From Tachypleus tridentatus (Eukaryota > Arthropoda > Merostomata > Xiphosura > Limulidae), in NCBI RefSeq assembly GCF_004210375.1, contig NC_134837.1, forward strand, positions 162,667,310 through 162,731,309: a stretch of DNA of 64,000 nucleotides. Direction: 5' to 3'. The position numbers were made by a program, and so were the translations under genes. Below, piece by piece: positions 9,031 through 24,000 of this stretch; position 1 is the first letter of the stretch, and the number at the start of each line of letters is the position of its first letter. The notes under the pieces are model-generated. The model was not told the DNA's origin and made no database searches. It saw nothing but the letters and a program-made list of their open reading frames with translations.

Positions 9031-12000
9031 GTAAGTTAAGTAATTGTTGGATTTATATCCATCAATATGATTTTTAATTTATACACCTAACCTAAGAATA
9101 AAAGTTTACAACTAGTGTATTCATGTTTATTAGTCACATCAAAAACTTTCTATGACAAATAATTAACTGCATATGTAAAATAATGTTCCCAACACAATTA
9201 TCAATTTGTAAAACTCTTTTGCATTGGTAAATGACTTTAATCTTCTTTGAGAAATGCAAATACATAAGATCAATCCTTTCTCTATTGGTCAAAGGCCATG
9301 TCATCACATTTCTTGACTAGCATTCAAAATATTATTGAACTACTGTTTTATAAATTTATGTCAATAAGTTTGGAATCAAATTGTAGATAAAATTCAAAGG
9401 TTAATATGAGTAAATTGCTTGATTAAAAAGTAAGCGTTACAAGAACCCACTTAAATATAGATGAGTTATGTGTTATGTCAAGTCAACACTGATTAAAATT
9501 AGATGTTTATGATGTTAAAGTACAAATTAGATACTCAAATTACTAATATTGACAAGCTAAATTATAAGAACCTTGTATCTTTTTATTTTGCTGAGTGGCC
9601 CTGTTCATTTCTTTCTATTTTTAGAAATGGTCTCTTGTGTACCCTTACTACAATATACAATGTGAATAACCAATAAACAGCTCAGAATGTCCTTGTGGTT
9701 TTCTCAGTCATTTTATTCTATGGAAATGCAATCATGTTCTTTCAGTCCAAGATTTCTAGGAGGTAGATTGCGTCTTTAGTTTGCACAAAGTTTCTTACCT
9801 TTTTATATTTAAATACAGCTTAGTTACTAAGCTTAATAAATTATAGTGGAATTCTGTGGTATCATAGAATGAATTTTTGTTTATTGAATTGTGTATATGA
9901 AACTTTAAAAAATTTTGATGTCCTCCATGTGCAGAAGTTTAAAAGGCTTAACAACCTACATCCAGCAACAACGAAGTTCAAAGGTCGTAGCTAGAAGAGA
10001 TAATTGTTTACTTCCTTATTTATTGTTTTGTACTGTTATAAAAATAAGTTTCATAACTTATTTTTAAATAGTAATAGTCTGTTATGTATATAATGTATAA
10101 TAATTTAAATGTTATTGTATAATACAAAATATTAGTTCTCTAAAACACAGCCAATACTGGGTCAGTTTTATATTATTGGATATAATAGCATGAGTGCACA
10201 TGCACTGTGTTATTGCAAATTATGTAATTATTACAAGCTGCGAGTTATTTTATTTATCTTTCAATTTCATGAATTATGCACTTTCAAGTTTGGGTGATCA
10301 TGAATACAACTGCTGTTACTGCTGTAGTGGAACTAACAATAATATCCAGCTGGCTGGAACCATGATTTTTGGCCCAGGAAATGATAGCTCTGATCCATAT
10401 GTAGCATACCAATTTTATGTAACAGTCAGAACTAACTGATGTTTGTCCTGTTGAACCTGCTCAGTGTTCAGGAAGTTTTGGATTTGTCATCCTTTTTTAC
10501 CCTCCTGAATATGCTTTCAGTCATGTTGTTTTGGGGGGCTTGACCATGGTTCTTTCCTCTTTGGTGGAATTGATCATTCAGTTATGTTGTGTCATTATTT
10601 CCTCTTTTATATGGCTCCATTCCTGTCCTTTTCAGGAAGGAGCCATTGGGTTGTATGTGTTTCTTCATTCCTAAATTATTGGAGTTCATGCAAGTCATTT
10701 TTGGGGGGCATTTGTATTTAGGGGTTAGTATGCCTCAACCCCCACATACTGAAGGCATTCATGATGAAAAATGAAAAACATAATTTTGTTTTTATTTGTT
10801 CAGCATGTATATGTAAATTTTTTATTCACTTCATAATTTCACACTATTTTGTCTCTCACACAGAAATATTTCTACAGACACGATGACATTATTTAGGTGC
10901 CCTGAATCTGGTCATGGATTAGTTATACTATCCCAACAAGATTTTCCCTGTGGAGTGGTTTTCAGATCTCCATGTTTTCCAGGTTTTGTGTTGTGCTATG
11001 TGTGGTGTCCCAGATTTGAAAGCTTTTGTCATTGTTCTCAGTATACTGCTTTATGATTTTGGCCTCCTGGTGCTCATCCTCTGGTGGAAGTAGTTAATGC
11101 TCTCAGTCAAAATTAGCCAGGTTAACACCTATATGTATATCCTCCTATTCATTTCCCTCTATGGGTGCTTGCCATACTTTGGATAAGTCTGTGTAGTGTG
11201 CTACTTGTGACTTTGTTTTGGCTTTATTACACTGTTGTGATCTCACTCACATCCATTACCTAATCAACGCTCTGCTTTGGTATCTGACACTTACTGTATT
11301 CTTCTGTGGTTCTAGAGTCCATTTGCTTATTCAATGGTATCCTCACCTCTCCTATGACTTTTCATTACTCTCAGAGGTTGAATTCTCCTGTTTAATTGCC
11401 TGGCATTTTCTTCCTTTTCTCCTGATGTTTTTCACTTTTTTCATATTTTCTTCTTATCAGATCCATCATCTTACCAAATGCTTTGCTGCCCATTTCTGTC
11501 TTCCCCTGGAGGACATCATCAGTACTTTAACAATTTATCTGTGGTTGGTAAGTACTTTTTCTTTGAAGGTGCCCTTATTGCATGTTTGGATCCCACTGTA
11601 TTGTGAGTGTTACCTGACCATGCCTGGCTATGTATACTTAATCTTAAATCTGCAGTGCACAACCTGTGATCATGTACCATGATAGGTGGCTGTGACATTG
11701 AAGCTCTTCCTCCCCAAACCTGATGTTCAATTCAAGATACCACCAAGTGCTGGTTGTTCAGTTCTGTCAACGTATTCTCTGTGCTTTCAGAGTACAATGT
11801 CGTAACACATATCCAGATCATATTATACCCATCCTTGAGTTGGGGTGTTTTACAGGACCTCACACTTTTTGCTTCATAACTATGTTCATCCTGGACTTGT
11901 ATGGATTAACATGAGTAAAGCAGACAGGGTTTACTTCCCATCTCTTATGATCCATGGTATTGAGGCTTTACCTACTGTGGACCTAATGTGCAATTCCAGA

Positions 12001-15000
12001 TACTTATAGGCATTTGTTGATCGACTCCATCAACACGATTGTTCTGCTTTTTGAATAAACACTGCTGTCACCTGTTGAACTATGTTTGGGGCTGTAGTCC
12101 TATGGCCTCTCAAATGCATTATTTTCCTCCTTCTTCTAGCAGAGTATTGGAGCCCTTGCCACTTAGTTGTTTCTTGCTGTTGGGGTAGTTGACTGTGGAG
12201 GTCTGTCCTTCTGAGTGTGCACAATAACACTCAGTTAAAGGTAGGATGGTGGTATTCTACTGGTATAGATGATGTAACATCCTTCTTATCATTGACCTGA
12301 TGTATAATTTCTGTTACCACCAGATGTTTGACATAGCACTCTGCCATATTTTGCAGCTTACAACTTTAGTTGAAGCATCCTCCTTACCATCTGCTGCATG
12401 TCAGCTCCAAGGGACCAGCCACATAATTCTTTACATGTGTTTGGATGGCTATCCTTTTCCTACCATGGACTGTATTATCAATTCCCAATATTGCCAGGTT
12501 TTGGACTGAAGATGCACCCAATATAGCTGTTCTCCTTTCTACCATCCACTGGATGAGACACATTAATTCCTGCAGGTGTAAGGCTGGTTATCATTCTCTT
12601 ATCGTGGACTGTATAAAAAATTCTCAATTCTGCCAGCTTTTTGACTGGGGATGAACATCCACCTGGGCCCTCCAACTTTCTGCTGTTTGCCAGATGTCAG
12701 CTCCCTTGATGGATCTGGCATTAGTTGTGTTGAAGATGCATGTCTGCAGAGGTGGGCTTATTACTGTAGAAGATTATATTCTCTGGGCAGTATCCATTCT
12801 TGAGGTGAAAGGTAGATGACCCTCTTCCTATTAAGGAACTGATGTATAATTCCAGGTGTTAGTAGAAGTTGAACACCCCTTTTCTGTCTGTTGAGGGGTC
12901 TCAATATTTCTGTAACTTTTCTTGGGGTTTATTTTTTTTTACCCTTTTTGCAACACATTTCTAATGTGGGAAGAGTATATCTAGCTCCAAAGTACTATGG
13001 TCTCTCACAAATTTGTTACTTCTACTTATTTTCTCACTCCCTATGATTTTTGTTTGAAGTCTTCCTCAATGAAGGTTATCTTCTCTATCTGTTCAATGTG
13101 AGATTCTAGATTGAGGTAAGATATTATATCAGAAGTTAACATAGTAGTAAGTGAAAATTTGCACAAATAGAAGATTAGAATGTTTTTTGTGAAGGTAAGT
13201 AACTATTGGAAATATCTTAAATTGAAGAAAATGGTAACTTTTGGGTTTATATTTGTGCAGCTTTTAGACCTTTCAGAATTTTACCACTGGAATAAAATGT
13301 TGTGATATAGTAACATAATCATCATCTTAGTCAAAGCAACATGTGTATAGAGAAAGTCTCTTGTGAAATTTCACTAGAGATAAAACTTCAAGATCACATG
13401 TCTGTATGTATGACCAATGTATCATATTGCTAGGGTATTACATAGCTGTTTATGTATAATATTGTTAACTGTATCATACCACACACAAACCTTGAATGTT
13501 TAATTACTATACTATATTAATTGCAAAAAAGTATTTTTATGTGTTATAACCTCCATATGAAAATGCTTATATTCATTTCTGATTGATGTCCATGGTATTT
13601 AACAATATGTTATGTTTGTGCTGTACCCAAGGAATTATTCATTTGTATTTAATAAAACACATGAAAGTTTTATGTTTGAAGAAATTACATATTGAGATAA
13701 CATTTTCTGAGAGATTATTAGTGTATTTGAATATTTAAAATACAAGTTGTTTATATGGATAAAATATAGGTGTAAAAATACATGAAAAAATTGTAGGAGC
13801 ATTTGTAGAAGCAGTTTCAGAGTTAGACTTTTCTTTGTTTGTGATGGACTATTTTATGGTATTTGAGTTGAAACTTGTTTCAGATATGTTTTATTCTATA
13901 TTATTAGTCTTTCATTTCAGACACTATTAGATATCTTTCCCTCCATGACAACAAATATATTCGATACTTTCCAGGTCACACAAAAAAGTAAGTTTATTTG
14001 AAAATATTTATAAATAGATTTATAAATTTTTAAGTCTTGTGATTAAGTATAGTGTATATAAATATGTTTGTCCCCTTTTGGAATTTAGTCTCATTTTTCC
14101 TGTATTTATTATTTTAAATACATTTATTTCTTTTGAATCATCCAGATGAATATAAATTGTTCTTAAAAGTTGTGAGAATCACATTTTTAAATTACATATT
14201 TATTTTCTGATATTTTCTTGTTAATAAATTTATTTTATTATTTAGTGGATACCTTAAAGGATATTTCTGTTGATGATTGTTCGTACGGAGTAAGGTATTT
14301 GTATTAGAAATTGCTTGCTTAGTAAACAGCATAGTTCCTAAGTGCCATAAAATGTAATAATACATCTGAAACATCTTTTTAATATTTTGAGCATTAGTCA
14401 TTACTGTAGCTCGAGACAACAACAACATGCCAAATAAATGGAAAAGATATGTAATTATATTTGTGAAAGACTTCTCAACAACTCAACATAAAAACAAAAT
14501 TAAGGTGGGCCAGCCTTGGGAAAATACAGGACCTAAAACAAATACTGTAGATTGGAGTTTTGAGTTTGGATACTAAAAGTATAAAATTTTGCTTGGCCAC
14601 GAAGACACTGGGCCTGCTGTGGTTGCCTCATTGGCCTTGCCCAAAGGCAAGCACCGTTTCTTAGACTAGTCCATCATAAGCTGTTATATAAACACACTGT
14701 GTGTGACTTCGTAACCAACTTATAAATTGAAATACTTAATTATTTAATATCATATTTATAATATTTTCTAATACTGATAGTTATCTCTTTTTGCTGGAAT
14801 TAGAATAGCTATTTTTTAATGTAGCTAACTCATTGTAAAAATGACTTGGGCCATCTTCTTTCAACTCCACTGAGAAGAGAACATGGTGTTCTGAATGCAA
14901 AACTGGTTGTGTGATAGTTCTTTTAGTTTTTTCATATATGTAGATTGAATAACTTAACCAGAGGTTTATGTATGCTGTAATAAATTAGTCTTTTTAGATG

Positions 15001-18000
15001 TGGAACACAGTGGTAAAAGTAATTGCAATGAATATAGTTTATTTTATATAGTCTGGACATTTAGATAAACTTTTGAAATGTATGCTTACTTTTTTGTGAA
15101 CGTTGCATAAGACACCTTTCTATATATATATATTTCAGAGTTGTAACGTTGTGTATGTCACCTGTTGACGACAGTTTCTTGTCAGGGTCTCTAGATAAAT
15201 CAATTCGACTATGGGATCTACGCTCCCCAGGTTGTCAGGTAAAACATTACCTAATTGTTTGGTAGTCTGAAATCTAATTTAAGCTGTTAAAAACACTATA
15301 TAATTGTGAAATCTGTTATATGCTTTCATTAATGATTAAATGTATTTTAAAACAATCAACATTCTACATTTAATTATAAGTCATTAGTTTTAAGGGTCTT
15401 CAAAGTCCACAAAACATTCAGCATAACCTCAATTGCTTCTGATTAATATATGAATAGCCTCATAGCAAGAAAATCTTAAGATAACATCTTAGATTACTGT
15501 TATACATACAGGAAAAAGTAATTATATGTCAATTTGATAGTACACATTATGTATTAAATTTTGACAAAAGTAAAAGAAACTATCAATAATAAAATGTACG
15601 TGTCCAAAATTTCATTGTCATAGCTCACAATTATAAATATAAAATATAAAATGGGTGTATTTTTGAAACTTCTTGAAAATTGTACTATTTTCTAAAAAAT
15701 TATGATGTTTAGATGTTTTCTCTTGAAATGTAAAACAATATATTCAATGACTGAATTTCACTTTTATACATGTGTTTAAAGAAATAACTGAGTTATAAAG
15801 AAAACTAAATTAACCTTATTGACATGGGTCACAGGTGAAAGGCCATATCATCTCATTTGTTAACTCACATTCAGAATTTCATTCCAGTACTGTTTTATGA
15901 ACTTGTATCAGTACGTTTGGTATCACACTGAATATTATAAATCAGACTTTGGTATTGCACATTAGTTAATATTTATCTTTAAAATAAGAAACTAAAAAAC
16001 ATACCTGTATAACACTTTGTGTGTCACATGGTATGCTGAATGCAGCATTAGTTCAAATGAGATGTTTGTGATATTCAACCAGAAAATATATAATTTTTTG
16101 TGAATTAGGAACTCAAAATACCTTTAATGATAAACTAGAATATAGAAAAGAAACTTCTGTCTTTTCTGTTTGTTATCTCTCATGTACTGAATCAAACACA
16201 GTGGTTCTGCACACACCTCTGTCTATTTTTTGGAAATGCTCTTTTATACATATAGTTACTTCTGACTATGACATGTAAATAACCAAATGAAAGCTCCGAA
16301 TGTTCCCTTAGTGGCTTTATCAGTCATTTTGAAGTATTATGACAACAGTGTGCTTTTTCAAAACAAGATTTCAGAGGTAGATTGAGTCTTTAGTCTACCT
16401 AAAATTGTATATATTTTTAAACCCAAATACAGCTTAGTTTGTAAGTTTCACAAATTATTGTGGAATTGTTTGGTATCAATATAATAATTTATGGTTTGTT
16501 TGGTTATTTCAGAGGTATACAGTACAATGTAAAAGTGTTAGGACAATAGAATATTTTGTCATTCTTTCTGTTTTATAGGACTAATTTGTCCATGCCAGTA
16601 CAGAATGTAAATTTCAACACTATGTTAAAGCCTCATTGATCCCTGTTGATAAGTGAATGAGCCAGGGTGAGAATATTTATCATTCTTTAAAATTCCCATT
16701 TACTTGTACCAAGGACATGTCATAAGGGTTCTGCTTCAATGAGCATATTGATCAAATTCAGGGTTTGAAATAATGTTAATGGTATTGCATGTAGTGTCTC
16801 AACTATACAGAAAGAATCTAGCATAATTACTGGTATTATGGTATTATTTTCATATCATGAACTAAAAAACATATATAATTGTTAAAAGAGCAGAGTGTTT
16901 GCCTGAAAACTCTACTTGATACTGATTGGACTCTCCAACAAATCACTTCAGACTTGAAATGTTGTGCAAACACAGTCAGGTATTGTGAGACCGAGACAGG
17001 TAAATTTGAAGGTAGGAAAGGAAGAGAGAAAATGCCTAAATTCAATGACACTGATATTAAATATCTTCTTGTTTGCAGCCTTCTGGACAAACGGAAGACT
17101 GTCACTGATCTAAAACATGAGAAAAATGACCATGTACCAAACGAAAGAAAAGTATCTGAGATCTACATTATCAAGAAGATTCAATGAAAATGGAATATAT
17201 GGTCATGTGACAGTTAAAACAACCTTTTCTTTGATTTCCAGATGTTGTTGAGAGACTGAATTTTCTGAAAATTGATAATTGGAAAAGGGTGTTATGGACA
17301 GATGAGCCGTAGTATAAAATATTTGGTTTAAAGCATAAGTTATACATCCTGTGGAAGTAAAATGAAAGATACTTCCCTCAGTGCATAGCACCTACCATGA
17401 AGCATGAATTGGTCAACCCCATATAGGGTAGAGAAAATAACAGATAAAATACAAAGTTTTACAAGAGGTTGTGAAGATTACAGAAATGATATTTTTGGGA
17501 TACAATAGTTTTTTAATCATAACTGAAAATTACCTCTATTCTTAATGGCTAGTAACGAAACAGACTAAATATATATTCAAAACAAATCTATAGTTAAAAT
17601 ATTTCATTACAAAATCTGATTTTTGTGCAAAAAAACTTGTAAGGTTTACTAAAATTCTACCACATTTTGTGAAGATGCAAATACTGCATTAAATATTTTA
17701 GTATAAATATTTGATGTGCATAAAAGTGTATACAAACTAGTGTATTTTGTATCAAGCTGTTGTGAATTTATTAAATATGCTTACAGTGTAAAGACCAGGA
17801 CTGGCTTAGCCTTGTTTTATGGCAGAGTTTGAGAAGGCCACTCAAGATGTAATTGACTTAAAGATGTATGACTTCTTAAGTGTTACATTTTTTTATAGTG
17901 TTAAAAATCTTTAAAAAAATATGATTAGCAAAAAAGTTCACACACACACACACAAGATCTCAAAACACACAAGAGTATGTATTAGATTAACAACCACACA

Positions 18001-21000
18001 TCATATGTATAATGTCTTTAGTTTACAAATTGTTCAGTATGTTATTGTGTTGCACTATGATCTGTAATTTGTGTCCCATTACTTGCAAAATAATCTCACT
18101 CCATATTTTGTGGCCATCGCTGTGTTATAAGAGTGACACTTATTACTGTTTACTGCTGAGTTTTTACTCAGTATCAACTTATAATGAAAGAATATTCATA
18201 TATATGGGTTTGTTTTCTAAAAATATGGTGAAAGTTTAATCTGTATTCAATATGTATTGAAATATGTAAAACAATTTCTAAAAACATTTTTGCTTTGGAA
18301 TTATGAAACATTTTTGAATTTCATTAATTTATTACAGAAATTTTTTTACGTTTGCAATTAAGAGAAGAACAATACTGATTACTACCTGTTTTACATGTTG
18401 CTAATATCTGTAAATTGAGATTTATGTAGTTATTCTATTTTACAGGGTGTAATGCACTTGACTGGTAGACCTGTGGCAAATTTTGACCCTGAAGGACTAA
18501 TTTTTGCTGTTGGTGTTAATTCACAGTCAGTGAAATTATATGATCTGAGATCTTATGAAAAGGTGAGATTTGATACACCTGTTTGACTAGTCATTTACCA
18601 TGTTCTCTATGGCACTACCCACAACCTAGTGATTTCAGGTTTTCCTCAAAAATATTTTTTGTTGTACAGTTATAATTGTACTTAATGAATAGGGAAGTGT
18701 AATTAAATGCCACAGAAACTTCTTACTGCTTGTACTGATTTAAATCCCATAAAAAAAGTATTGTTACATTGTTGACTGAAGGATGGAAACCATTTTAAAG
18801 GAAGACTACAACTTCAGATAAATGTTTTTTATTCTATCCAATATTTTGACTTAAAGCGTTTTTGAGATTACAAAACTTATCTTTGATTATAGTAACATAA
18901 ATTACTATCACACTACAACAATCTAATATAATGGTACATAGTGATATGTGCTAGAAAGTTTTGATATGAAAAAGATTAAAGTTGCTGATCACAAAAGCTG
19001 GTAGGTTCTATCCTGTATTTTTTGCCTTGGGCAAAGATCTCATGCCTCTCGCTTCTCACTGTCGGTCTTCCATGTTCAAAGAGAATTTAAGTGACAGTCT
19101 TACCGAGATTGAATCTTTTTAACAGAGTTATATTTACACTGATATTTCTGTGGAATTGCTCCCATTCTGGGAATCATTTTTTCATAAAATTCATTTTCTT
19201 GTACCTTATCTCCTTCTGTCTTGACCAGTTTTGTTAACTAGCTACTTTGGCTTGTCTATTCTTTCATGGGAGATTAATTTCTTTATTTTTGTATCACTTT
19301 TCATTTGGTTCATCTTCTTGCAGATTATCCTTCATTTGGCTATTAACATCCTTTGAATGAGATATGCAGGCAAGAATGTGGACAACCCTGACACCTTTAT
19401 ATTGTATTCCTTGCATCATACTGTAGTTTCTTCTACCTCTGAGTTTTGTCTTCTTTCTGTTGCCATCCTATAATCTTCCCAGAATATCAAAAGATTTGAA
19501 TTCTTTTATTATTTCTTTTCCATATAGTTTTCACACACAAAAAAGCTATCCTTCCATAACATACAATATACACACACACACACACTTGTGTAATCCACCA
19601 CAAAGTTGGTATTATCTCACAAGGAACATCTTTATCCCTCCCTACTCTGAAGTCTGTATTTGTATGGGTTAGCAGAAAGTATTAAAACTCTCCTTCTGCT
19701 TAGTGTCAATGTTGAGATTGTTTTTTTTTACCAAAAGACAGTTCGGCAGTCATTATGTTTTACCTTCTCAGACAAGCTGCTTCTTTCAAATGACAACAAA
19801 AAAGAACTAGCACTAAGTGTGTTCACTCTCCCTACACCTTTTCAGCTTCTGTGTGAACTTATGCAGATTATAGATAATTCCTGTTTGGTCAATGTGCCTC
19901 TTTGATGTTCTCACTTGTACAAATTTCTCTGTCCCATTTTCTTCTAGTAGAATAGGAAAACTTATGTTTCCTCTGTACCAAGCTACTATGGAGGATGATT
20001 CAGAGAGCTTTCCTTCCGTTGAATGTAATCTCTTTGGTATCAAACTGAATGGATGCATCCCTTTGATAAAAACTAAAGCAGGGGTGTCTACCTGGAATTG
20101 TACTCAGGCCACCCCTACATATCACCAAACCAACTGGAAGGGTCTTGTATTCTCTTTGGGACTCGGATCTTGGATGATTCATTCCTGCATCTGCTTATTC
20201 AAGTAAATATTTCTTTCATACTGTACAACTTGACTTGTTATGATAGCCACACTTCATGTACATGGTCTGCCAAACCACCGGGATGTACAGGTAGTTGTCC
20301 AGTGTTTACTTTTCACCTACCTTTGTGACATTTTAATACCATACAGGAGCTTCTTTTGACTCTACCCTTCTTCATTTTCTTCATTCTGTAGTAAAGAATA
20401 ACCATGCTTCAGAGAGATTGAGGATGGTCTGGAAAGATAAGTCCACTCTTTTTCTCTTTACTTATGTTCACATTCTATGATATGTTTCACTCTTGTATAT
20501 TATGAAACTTTTTTTTTTTTTTGATTAGGGTCCATTCAATAGCTTTAAGCTTCCACAAGACAAAGACTGTGATTGGACAGGTCTTAAGTTTAGCCCTGAT
20601 GGGAAGATGATTCTTATATCCACCAATGGGCAAGTCATACATTTAATAGATGCTTTTCAAGGAAAACCACTCCAGACATTAATGGTATGTTTATCCACCT
20701 AACTTGAAAAAAAAATATTTTTTTTGTAATTGATATGTATAATTCAAACATATCTTTCATTTGAATAGTTACTTTGTTTTAATTTTTAGTTGTGCTGGTA
20801 GTACCTTAGTGTTCTGTGTTTATAAGTCTTGCCTTATTTTTTTAAACTACAGATATGTTTATAAAGTGCTTTTATAGTTATCCAAATAAGATTTGGTAGA
20901 CTGGAATAGCATAATTAAAAAACATTGAATAATGTAACAGCATAATGAAAATGGTATTTAGATTTTTAAAGTGTATAATTTATGAAGATATGTCAGTCTT

Positions 21001-24000
21001 TTTGTATATTTTTAGGGTCACATTAACAACAAAGGGCTTCCATTAGAAGCTTCCTTCAGCCCAGATTCTCAATTCGTGTTTAGTGGTGAGTTTTTAGCAT
21101 ATAAATACACCCTTAGGTATGAATAGTCCTTTTATTACTTTTGTTTTAATAAAATAAAAAAAACAAACGTGCACATCAGTACCATGTTAGTTTGTTATAG
21201 AAAAATACTCCTTGTACCTTTTGATTGCATGCATAAATATTCACTTTCTTGCTACTGATGGATTCCAACAAAATTCTGTTCAATTTAATTTATATATATG
21301 TGTGTGTGTTTGAACATTTTTCTTTATCGAAATGGTGATAATTTGAGTAATTCATTTGAACTATGTACTTCTGACTGAATAGTTTTTAGAGATTAATAAT
21401 TCTATTGCATATCCATCTAAATATCCAAATTTGTGAACTACTTATTTCACCTTTCAATTATGGGCTACATGCTAGTATTTATTCTTTACTTATCTCAAAA
21501 AGCAATAAAGTGGTAGGTTACATAAACTTTTAAAAAAGTTGTTGGATTTGATTGTGATGTCCCCTGTTCATTTTTAAGTTGAAAGTTCATGTTATCTGTC
21601 ACAATTGCTAGCAAGTAGAGTGAAAAGGATAGCAAATATCGTCTACTGTAGAGTTTTGTTTTTAATTTGTGTACTTCCGAGACATACCTCCTCTCCAACT
21701 ATAGCTATTATTCAACTGCCAAAGTTTCTTTCTTTGCCCATTTCAGTATTGGTCTGATATTTTCTTACTTGCCTTGGTTTTTAATACCCCACTTAATTAC
21801 TCTTGGTGATATTTGTCTCATGATACTATCCACCTATGTCAATGTGCTTTCTGTGTTGGTACTGTATAGAAGAACCTCATTCAGATAATGTTGTTACTTT
21901 TCTTAACAAAGCATTCACTAACAGGTTCCTCTGTATCATGATCACTGTAGATACTTTGAATGTTCTTGATGTTACCTCAATTTTCAAAAAAAAAAAAAAA
22001 GTTTTGTTTAGCAAGCCTATATATGCCATGAATTCCAGGATTACTATGTTTGTCATGGGGGCAAATCAGGTCTCTTCTATCCCACTTCTGATACCTAGCA
22101 TTGATCAGCAACTGGGATGGTAGGAGTCACTGTTAGTGAAACTGTCAGTGATTTTATTCGTAGTGATATGGGGAGACATTTGGTTCAGTGGTGCTCCTCC
22201 ATTGGGCTCTGAGATTGTAATTGAATATGATCCTGGACATTCTGGAGAGAATATATATTTGTGTTTTTTTTGTGCACCTCCTTTTATTCTATTAGTTTCT
22301 CAGAAGGCCACTTTGGAATAAGCTGCTTCAGACTCCTTTTCTTCAGTTGGTTCATCAAGTGTTTTGTTTTGGGTATTCACCAGTTACTTTTGCACCTATG
22401 CCTTACTTAATGGCAGAAGAGTCTGAAAGTAAATAATTAGTTTTCTGTCAGTCCACTGATATTGTGGTTCGTGCATGGAGGTTAACTGCTCATTTTGTAA
22501 AAAGGGCAACCATGCCTTGTCTGCCACAGTTGTCATAACCATGTGGTTTAACCTACCACTGCTATGCAAAAGAATATTCTGTTTCTCAAAGAATATGTCT
22601 ACTCCTGGAAATCTGGGTTTCTAGAGCAGAATCTGAAGGTAACCTGAATAGATCACAAATTTCTGTGATATGTTTCACCTTATATATGGTGCTGAGTTAT
22701 TTATTATCTTTCGAAACTTTGTTGGAAGACACTCAGGATCACTAAGTCCACTGATGACAAGCTGGGACTATTGTTAGCATCTGCATTGGTTTGATTGTTC
22801 GATTTTACACTCATACCTGTAGTTGTTGATGTCTCAACCTTTCTCAGCTCCTAAAGTGTATCTTAATTCCACCTTTTTTTTTGAGAGTTCTGAACCCCAA
22901 CACCAGCCTCTCTGTCTGTTGGTATCCAGAATAGATTGTGTCCATATCCAAGGATTCTGCTATTTGGTTAGAATACCTTTGTTCATGTTGGTAATTATTT
23001 TATGCTTTTGGAATCTGTAGGAGCTTGACTTTGAAAATTTCTGAATATATGGTAAATCTTTACCATGGGCATTGAAGATCCTTCAGTCAGGATGAGTCAT
23101 TCAGTTCACATCTTCATTTCTATTATCTACCCAACCTATTCTGTCTTTCACAGATACTTAGATTTTGGAACTTAATTCTAAGGCTATTAAAGTTTGGTTG
23201 ATCTTGGGTAGAGAGAAAGAGTCAGGCCAATTATTCTGGGGTTTTATTCCTGTCAGTTTGTTAGGCTCAAGGAGACAAAAGATTAGCCTCCAGTCATTGA
23301 TCTTTTTCCTCTATATCAATTCATAGATTTTCCAAGATTCACAAGTGATTATTTATCATCACTCTGACTTGGCATTTTTTACTAAGATTATGGATATCCA
23401 AGTTTGATGTTGTTGGCTTCTATTTGTACATTACCATAGTAGTATAACTATCAGCATTTTTGTGCACAAGGGTTAAGTACTACAGTTTAGGGTTCTTATA
23501 TTCAGAATAGCATTGCACCGTATTGGTTATGACATATCTTGTGATCTTTTACTCATCACCTTCATTTTCTAGCCCTGTGTACATGCCATTCCATGGATGA
23601 CTGATTATTGTTGACACAATTTCATCATTGTCAGAATGTCTCACCCAGATTTTACTTTCAGAAATAACCAAGGCAGGCTTCATTGTCAGAGCTGAGAGAT
23701 CTGTTTTCTCTCTCCAGCATGATGTCATCAATCTGGGTACTTTTTCATCACATTTTTCTGTCAGGCTCAGCCAAATCACATGTGAATACATGCTTTGGAA
23801 ACAGGAAGTTAAACTCTTACTCATCTTTCCTTCTCTCACTGTGCAGGTGGTACTTTGACAATATGGGCATCATTTGAATCCCTCTTGCTTTTGGGACTGG
23901 TGCACAAGAAATCCCTTCAGTCATCTTTTATGCAACCACTATATTGTGAACAGCGATTCATTGGATTCCTCAGTTTTCTTATTTAATATCATTCTCTAGA

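Noticed and set aside
11218..11682. 154-codon open frame, hydrophobic, membrane-protein-like
   Set aside because: Leu/Phe/Ser-rich because the DNA is T/C-rich; no family pattern and it lies in a repeat-like intronic block.
14590..14660. GC-rich patch considered as a tRNA or SINE head
   Set aside because: No A and B box pair at the right spacing and no cloverleaf could be drawn.
19570..19587. Short CA run and similar short runs at 17938, 27198 and 30850
   Set aside because: Ordinary microsatellites; not informative. No CRISPR-like regular spacing is present anywhere in the window.
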